Shown here: positions 56,971-64,000 of the stretch, piece after piece
Layout of the letters: every line of letters begins with the position of its first letter
How positions within the stretch are numbered: the stretch's first letter is position 1
Assembly (NCBI GenBank): GCA_963691705.1
Contig: OY829542.1
Coordinates: 1,433,501-1,497,500, forward strand
DNA: 64,000 bases
DNA from: Viola odorata
Lineage: Eukaryota; Streptophyta; Magnoliopsida; Malpighiales; Violaceae
Reading direction: 5' to 3'
Made by a program: the position numbers and the translations under genes
Notes under the pieces: model-generated
The model's database searches: none
What the model saw: the letters and a program-made list of their open reading frames with translations, nothing else
What the model was told of the DNA's origin: nothing

Positions 56971-59900
56971 TACTTCCAAATGGCTGGCTCATTAGTCAAT
57001 AATGGTTTAGATTGCTTTCTTTTGTAAACCATACTGTTTACTACCCATGCATTTTGTGGAATTCTGTTTAATCAATATAAATGCTTGTAAGCTTGTGTTC
57101 TGGATTATTGATTGGAATGTTCTACCTTAGGACTAGCTTCTTGTCACCAGCTACTTTAGTTTTTCTCTCTTTTTCCGGATCCCCTGAGTGTTCTCTCGCT
57201 GCTTTTTACAGGTAGAAAACTAATATCATTTCATGCTCTTCTAGTATGGTTTTTCATTTCTTATACTCAAATTCGAGGGATAATGAGTTCCTTATCACTA
57301 AGATCATAGCAAATCTTGTACTAGTTCGGTTTGAATGAAGTGTGTTGATGTCAATACTCAATACATCAAATGTCCATCTCTCCGAAAAATTATCATGATG
57401 GATCTTAAGTCTTGTGTTATGGCATGGATCCCTGAAAACTCTATGAAATCAATAAAAGAACATGACGATGTGGGTACTATGAAATCATTAAAACCGTTTT
57501 CAACAAATAAAAAGTTACTACTAAAATCTTCCTCCTTTTTTTCCCTCTTCTAAACTATGCAGTCATACCAATCTTCCTCTTCTAAGCTTAGTATGAATAA
57601 TTTGTAGATGATCCAATCGAAAGCATTTAGCTATTCTTTTTCAACCTTAAGTGACTAAACTTTGTTGGGAAAAATAAAATGATTAATGCCAATGAATCAT
57701 CATTTCTTGACATTAATGATAGGTTTTTTTTATCAAAAGATTTAAAATACTCAAAATAAACTAACAATGTTGTTACTTTTATTTATTTGTTTTGGAATTT
57801 AATAATTACTATTAAATAGTAGTTAAGTCTCCAATTCAAATTTCCTAAATTGATCTCAATAAATATAATTTTTTTGGGTTAAATCTTACGTGATTGAGTG
57901 ATTTACTTAATACCATAAATGTCATTTATGATCACGAATCACTTGTACATAATTTAGTACCATTATTTGAAAAACATAATAAAAAAGTAATACATGAAGA
58001 AAAAATACATTTGTTCTTGAATAAAAATAGTGTCAGTGACTATATAGTGTCAATCGGATCACTCGATTTTGTGAGATTGAACAAAAATATTAGACAAGAG
58101 TAATAGTAAGACCAAATTAATACAAATAGAAAGCGTTAGCAATTATAGAGTTAATTTTAGTAGGATGAGAACTAAATACCTACTAGATGAATATGAAAGT
58201 TCATCACTAATCTTTTAGCTTTTAGTTTTTTTTAACTTTTTTTTTTCTTGGTTGTCCTCTCAATTGAAACTAATCTCGTTAGAGTATTGTCAGACACTTA
58301 AAAGGTGATGACTCTCCCAACACAATTTTCTTAATTTCCAAAACTCAAACACAAAACCTTAATTAAGAATAAGCAATATGATTTTTTCCCTATAGCATAA
58401 CAAGTTTTTCTAAAGTAAAAATCACCACTCACCTTTTTTTTCCCTTTTAGTTTAGACTTAGTGGGCCCTACCCACACACTTCTCTTTTATTTATTTATTT
58501 TGATATTATTTAGTTTTATTTCGATATCCGATTATCACATTGGATATCAACTATTTTGGGCTCGAACCGAGCCGCACTTCCATCTCTACTTTTTTTTCAT
58601 TTTGACATTAATTATTTTAATGATATTTTAATATTAATTAATATTACTTTTTTTTTTGTCAAGACCTTTCGATATTCAATCATCGTATTAGGTATTAACT
58701 ACTTCGAGCGAGAGTCAATATTATTTCTTTAGCCCCCAGCCTGATAAATTTAACGATGGGTCAATATTTAGATCATGTCTTTAAAATATGTCTTAAAAAT
58801 GTAAGAGAATATTGAACGATTCCTATCGAGATGTTGCAGATCAGAAATAAAATTCAAATAATAAAATGCTCTATAATTGAAGAAAAAAAAGTAATTTAAA
58901 AAAAAAGCTAGATATAACAATTATATACATTTTAAAGTAAATTGTTTGATGAGTTACAAGTCACTCACAAGATTCAAAATGAACTAAATACACATCTTTA
59001 AAAAATGTGAGTTATATATTTTGATATGCGAGTTGTATATTAATTATACATAAAATGAGTTTTTTCATAAGAAAAAATGGATTGTGTATGCACAATTCAT
59101 TTAAACTGTAAGAAAATATTACATAAATTAGAAGAAAAAAAACTTATACAAAACAATATTTGTAAGCATATAATAAATTATCAATATAAATCACTTGATA
59201 AAACATATTGTGATTTATATGAATTTATAAAGATATTTGAGTGAATTAATACCAATGAAAAAAAGATGGAAAAGGTTAAAAAATCAATTCCGCAATAGTA
59301 CTCAATATTCGGATCACATCTTCAGCTTGTAATTTGCTCAATTTAAACTCTATGTTTTTCAAATTTAACAAACCACGACCTAATTTTAAAATGACTTTAA
59401 GATCTATTTGGCTCTTCCTTAAAAAGTTTTAGATTTTATTGTCATGAAAATTAAAAAAAATGACGTGATAAAAAAAGTGTGAGCAAAAATTTTGAATCTT
59501 TACCATGATCCACATATAGATTTTGGTGTTTGATTAACAAAAAAGAAAAAAGAAAAAAATAATAAAATCACCCCATGTTTGTATCAAATGTTCGAAAAAT
59601 ACTTTACGTTTGTAATTGAGTCAAATAGAACCACACGTTTATCAATTTTAACAAATTACACCCTATGTTCAAAATTGTCTTAAAATTTATTTTGTTCTTC
59701 CAAAAATTGACCTTAAAAATTATTTATTAAAAAAATAACATGAAAATGTTTTCATCTCTTTTCTTGCACTGAATAGATGCTAACGTAGTATAACTCAGTA
59801 AAAATAAATAATTAAAAAAATATAAAATATAAACTAAAAGAATACCCATGTTCTTTTACCCCTCCTCTTATATGAGGGGGAAAAAACTTCTTCCCTTTTT

Positions 59901-60264
59901 TCTTTTCTTAATGTCAACATAATTCACTTATTCACTAGATATTTTTCTTCCTTTTTTCTTCTTGCACAAAAAATGGAAGAAAAATAAATAAGAAAAAGGT
60001 GAAGAGCCCACGACAGTATGGCTCCAGCCCAATAGTTAGTTCAAGCCCATTGCCCACTTCTTCCGCTGCAAGATCCCTAAAGCCCGATTCCTCGCTGAAT
60101 ATTTTCTTTGTTTTGCTTTGTTTTATTTTTAGTTTAAGTACCTGACTCTACCGAAATGAGGTAGTTTTTTTTCTATATATATATAAAAAATCCCTCCAAC
60201 TTTGGCGCTTGCGCAAAATCAACGTAAATATACGCGAGATTATAGTTCAACTTGTTAGTACATA
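56971..60264. other. Gene-poor AT-rich region
   Basis: Contains the CAS 3' flank, then low-complexity AT-rich DNA. Short open frames at 57335-57553 and 57894-58103 have no recognisable similarity. A TATATATATATA run lies at about 60172-60186. I see nothing functional. Confidence 0.5.
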
Positions 60265-60524
60265 CTCCCTCTGGTTCATAATAAATGACTTCCTCGCATC
60301 CCAATATTCAGTAGGTAACGCATATCGAGGAAGCCGGATGAGGTACTATTTAACCTCAAAAAAATCCGAATTTTTTTGTGAACGTACGTTAATCCTTAAC
60401 GTACTTCCCAGAAAAAATTTGAGGCAAAATTGTCTCAAATAGTGAGTCTACCGGCCGTTTTAAGATACGTGCCGAAACAGTAAAAGCAAATGCTAAAACG
60501 TCATTTAAAACGTACCGGAGGGAG
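60265..60524. mobile_element. Stowaway-like MITE, 260 bp
   Basis: Starts CTCCCTCTGGTTC, ends CCGGAGGGAG, TA on both sides; the same length as 50803-51062 and strongly similar inside ('CATATCGAGGAAG', 'CAAATGCTAAAACGTCAT'). It can fold back on itself. Confidence 0.9.
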
Positions 60525-60886
60525 TATTATCTTTATGACGTAGGTTATGAGTTCGTTCGATTTTTAATATTGCAACTATACTTAATACTAATATAACAAT
60601 TTTTTTTATAATAAAAAAAGACAATATATCCTTGTGCAAAAGACTTGTAGCAACTGGACCCACCTCGCCTTCAAAGACACGGCAATAAGCATAAAATAAA
60701 ACGCGCAAGCATAAAATTTAATATTGTCAAAGAATAAACTTTTTGTGGGCTATAATGGAGAATTAAAAATCACTATATAAAAGTCTATAATTTGAGAGGG
60801 AAAACTATAACATTTATCATAAGACAAAGAAAATAATATGGAAGAACGCCCACAATCATTTAAACATGTTCACCGTACATAAACTA

Positions 60887-62213
60887 TTCCCTCCGATTCT
60901 TAATAAACGTCGTTTAGCTTTTTGTACGTGGCTTAAGAAAATGATTGGTGGGGAGAAAACGAGGCATTTTTTGACCATACTACCCCCAACCTCCCTAGTT
61001 ATTTACAATTGGTGGTTAGCTCAATTCTGAGAGTTGTTGGCTTGAAACCGGTTGGGTTGATGCATGTTGATGGCTTGAAACCGGCTGGGTTGATGCAAGT
61101 TGATGGCTTGGGGAGATGGAAGACGGAGACTCAGCTTGGCTAGGCCACGGGCTTGGCCTAGCAAACTTGAGCATCAATGCAATTCCATATATAGTTGCTT
61201 CTGTTTTTACATTTTTATTTCTCATGTTCTTTTTAAGTTTTTATTTATTGATAATATAGTATTTTTTATATTTTTTTCGTATCATTTCTTTTATTCTATT
61301 TTATTTCACATTTTGGTATTTTCTGTTCGAGTTTTTATCAGTTTTGAGCAAGATTTCTCGTCCAAATTAGCTCGAACCGAATAAATAAATAGAAAATTCT
61401 AATTTACTATTGTGTCATTATAATTAATTTGGTACAAGTTACTGTTCACCTTCTTCCTCCTCTCTGCCTCTCCTCCGCACAAACCCAACCAAATCAGCCC
61501 TGCAATCAATTAAACTCATCTAAACCTAAATTAATTCCAATTCCAATTCCAATCAATTCCAAACCTCTCTGCCTCTCCTCCGCACAAACCCAACCAAATC
61601 AGCCCTGCAGTCAATTAAACTCATCCAAACTTAAATTAATTCCAATTCCAATTCCAATCAATTCCAAACCTCTCTGTCTCTCCTCCGCACAAACCCAACC
61701 AAATCAGCCCTGCAATCAATTACACTCATCCAAATTTAAATTAATTCCAATTCCAATTCCAATTCCAATCAATTCTAAACCTCTCTGTCTCTCCTCCGCA
61801 CAAACCCAACCAAATCAGCCCTGCAATCAATTACACTCATCCAAATTTAAATTAATTCCAATTCCAATCAATTCCAAACCTCTCTGTCTCTCCTCTGCAC
61901 CGATCCAGAAATTAAAAGTACAGATTTGCAATGAAATTAAAACTGAAATTGAAGATGGAATTTTGGGATTCAGACCTCATCGTGCTTCGAGTATTAATAG
62001 GGAAAAGCTTCGTTCCCCCGCAAATTTCATTTCAAACACAGAAAGAGGGAATCGAGGAAGGGAGTCGAAGTCGAAGTCGAAGCCGTGGTCGTCGTCACCA
62101 GCGCAGGCAGGCAGGAGCACCCTCGTCTTCTCCAGCCTGGGGATCCGAAAATAACATTTGTTGGGAGACTGCTTTTGGGAGGTAGAACGATGATTGTAAC
62201 GCCCTAGAGGGAG
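60887..62213. mobile_element. Stowaway-ended 1.33-kb non-autonomous element with host-like sequence
   Basis: Starts TTCCCTCCGATTC after TA and ends AGAGGGAG before TA. The left inverted-repeat arm (near 29880) has a single TA here (AAACTA joined to TTTTCTTTAAG when reversed), which proves the boundaries. No transposase was seen. The interior has a CTTGGCTAGGCCACGGGCTT-type segment (61130-61160), a 110-bp tandem repeat and a GC-richer leader-like stretch (61900-62150). Confidence 0.85.
61450..61900 (+). repeat. Five-copy tandem repeat, about 98-113 bp unit
   Basis: Units begin 'CCTCTCTG(C/T)CTCTCCTCCG' at about 61453, 61562, 61669, 61781 and 61879; the fifth is cut short. Each has 'CAAACCCAACCAAATCAGCC' and ends in repeated 'AATTCC'. 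One frame (61429-62154) stays open through all copies, encoding a 'LCLSSAQTQPNQPC'-type peptide repeat. The units keep frame, but it reads like untranslated leader rather than protein. Confidence 0.9.
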
Positions 62214-62847
62214 TATTTTCTTTAAGTAAACTTACCTATTATTTGAATTATTTAGTAATTAATATTGGTTGTGGACAAATGATAAGGAAATTGCCCACTG
62301 TTAACTAGTAAAATTTCAGAGTTCGAGTCTTGAAAATTAAGTAAAATTATGTCGGTAAAATCATTTTATTTAGGTTTATATAATATTTTAACGAGACTAA
62401 TCTTAGTTGAGATTATATCCAAAAGAAAAAGAAAGAAATTATCCACGTCAAAGGAGATGTGAATGAAAAAGGATGAGCTCGTTCATTGTTATCAATGGGG
62501 TTCTTCATTAATAAAAATTCAAAATTGGGTATATAATAGATATTATACTATATTATATTGTGTTTTGTACCATTGCCAAATTATCATTTCGATATATTAT
62601 TAGGTATTATCGAATACCAAATCAAACTATAAAATGAGCGAATTTGTAATAAAAGAAAGAGAGTTTTGAGGTGATAAGGAGAGAAAAATTAAAAAATGTT
62701 AGAATTAGATAATTAGATTGGATAAGAAAATAGGGTTTTGTGTGGTGTGTATGTGTCAACGTCTACTTTTGTCTTTATTTTGTTATTTACATAATAAATA
62801 TATGAAAGATAAGACAATATTACGATAATACCATACAAGAAATAGTA

Positions 62848-63082
62848 CTCCCTTTGTTTCTGAATAATTGACACTTTACTATTCCAGCACGTATTTCAAA
62901 GCGGCCGGAATAGTAACTATATGATCTCGAAAAAATCCAAATTTTTTTTCAACGTACGTGAAGGATTAATATACGTTGTGTAAAAATTTCGGACTTTTTC
63001 GAGATCATATAGTTACTATTCCGGCCGTTTTACAAAGCGACATGAATAGTAACCAGCGACAATTATTCGAAAACGGAGGGAG
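62848..63082. mobile_element. Stowaway-like fold-back MITE
   Basis: CTCCCTTTGTTTC to GAAAACGGAGGGAG with TA on both sides. The arms form a long hairpin ('TACTATTCC ... GGAATAGTA', 'TATGATCTCGAAAAA' against its inverse). The matching site in the left inverted-repeat arm (near 29245) lacks it. Confidence 0.9.
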
Positions 63083-63462
63083 TATCATTTATGGTATCTT
63101 ACCGAACAAAGTTTGGTCGGTATTCAGTAATATTATACTAATTTTTTAAAAAAGAATTACCAAATGAATAGAGCAAAATTCGGTTCAAATTTTAATAATT
63201 ACGGTATGATAGTCGGTATTATCATTTGAGAAAATTCCTTTTTATTTTTTATTTTACTAGTGATAAGAATATTAATAGAGTCGATTTCTAATTCCGTTTA
63301 TAAAAAAACAATGTTTTAATGAAAAAAAATCAGAAAATTCTCAAATAGTAATTTCTTCAAATTTTATTAATTGTCATTTTTTATTTTCTAGAAAGAAAAA
63401 AAACGACAGTTAATAAAGTCCGTAGGGAATAGTAATTACTACCACGTGAAAGAAGTAGTAGT

Positions 63463-64000
63463 CGGAAAGACTTGGCACGTCACTCGGAGTGCAGAGTTAC
63501 AGATTTCTGATTGGATAGCTTTATTTTTTGTTTTTTCCACCTAATTTTTTCTTGTCTTCACCTATTGGCTGGTTCCCTTCTGTAGGTCCGTACAAGTGCA
63601 TAGACAGCAGTAAATACATGAATATTATTATATTAGAGACATGTCTACTCGATCAAGGTTCCAAGTTCGAATCCTTAAAGAAAATTTACAATTTTGCACG
63701 GCCACATATAAGGATTTTATTTAAAAGCAATAAAATACAGGAACTAAAATGGGAGTTCTAAGATGTTTTGAGAGGGGGCATCAGCCATAATTTTGCCGTT
63801 ACCGACAATACACAAACGAGATTAATCTTATTATCGAAAAGATGCTAAAAGGATACTAAAGAAGATTGTAAATAAAATAAATAAAGGGATTGGACCGGTA
63901 ATTTTGAAAGAAATGTAGGGGTGAACTTTAAAGTAAACCACATTACCTGCCTTTTTTCCTGTAAATTTCTAACCGTAGTGGATGCCACATCTCAGCATTA
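63463..64000. other. Right-edge spacer
   Basis: AT-rich with no recognisable gene. 63880-63960 has 'AAATGTAGGGGTGAA', which recalls the termini of the MULE at 12219-15584 ('AAATGTAGGGGTGAATTC'), so the end of a related element may lie here. Confidence 0.4.

Larger units (their letters stand above)
60748..63462. repeat. Right arm of the long inverted repeat, with two insertions
   Basis: The reverse complement of 28865-30011, interrupted by a 1.33-kb element (60887-62213) and a 235-bp MITE (62848-63082). The left arm is uninterrupted at both places and shows the pre-insertion sequence. Confidence 0.87.

Noticed and set aside
61429..62154. 241-codon open frame with five repeated peptides
   Set aside because: The frame stays open because the repeat units lack stops. 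Content is biased (Pro, Ile, Asn, Ser) and no start context or domain supports a protein.

Overview
This is nuclear DNA of a dicot plant. Genes have short exons with GT-AG introns, spacers are AT-rich, and non-autonomous transposons are dense. The best clue to lineage is the intronless cyclotide precursor at 42290-42667. Its layout (signal peptide, a pro-region with an 'ETVQAILKK' helix, an 'SNPVL' stretch, one cyclotide domain, a short tail) is the one I know from Violaceae, so Viola or a relative is the best guess. That placement is inferred from one gene.

Layout. 1-5236 is a damaged copy (copy A) of 33970-41976 (copy B). Copy B holds a CDKF/MHK-type kinase pseudogene head-to-head with an intact KDEL receptor (ERD2). 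Copy A has lost about 4.2 kb from its middle and gained a Pack-MULE carrying a psbY fragment. 5276-7640 is a UDP-arabinopyranose mutase/RGP gene (minus). 9342-10430 is a truncated HIPL-like gene. 12219-15584 is a MULE with its transposase. 16380-16800 holds tandem repeats and 16897-17295 a short unidentified gene. 17620-21096 is PIG-T (minus) with frameshifts. 21740-23779 is a PPR-DYW pseudogene and 24486-25440 a subtilase fragment. 26298-33117 is a nested hAT-like cluster with captured RPL28 and PPR-like exons. 33118-33660 is an F-box-associated fragment.

42290-42667 is the cyclotide gene, followed by duplicated 3' flank and fold-back MITEs. Then come SUMO (44164-45748, minus), an ATG8-interacting protein (48318-49679, minus), an MESD-like ER protein ending in KEEL (51696-52609, minus) and mitochondrial beta-cyanoalanine synthase (54815-56970). 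57-64 kb is gene-poor and contains a 1.3-kb Stowaway-ended element with a 110-bp tandem repeat. That element sits inside a long inverted repeat whose other arm is at 28.9-30.0 kb.

The genes are not an operon-like system. Several act in the secretory pathway: ERD2 (retrieval of K/HDEL proteins), the KEEL-tailed chaperone-like protein, PIG-T (GPI transamidase), the RGP/UAM enzyme at the Golgi and the secreted cyclotide. I read this as chance proximity. The main interest is the cyclotide locus, the half-decayed segmental duplication, and transposons that have picked up pieces of host genes. Insertion events can be read directly because paralogous empty sites lie in the same window.
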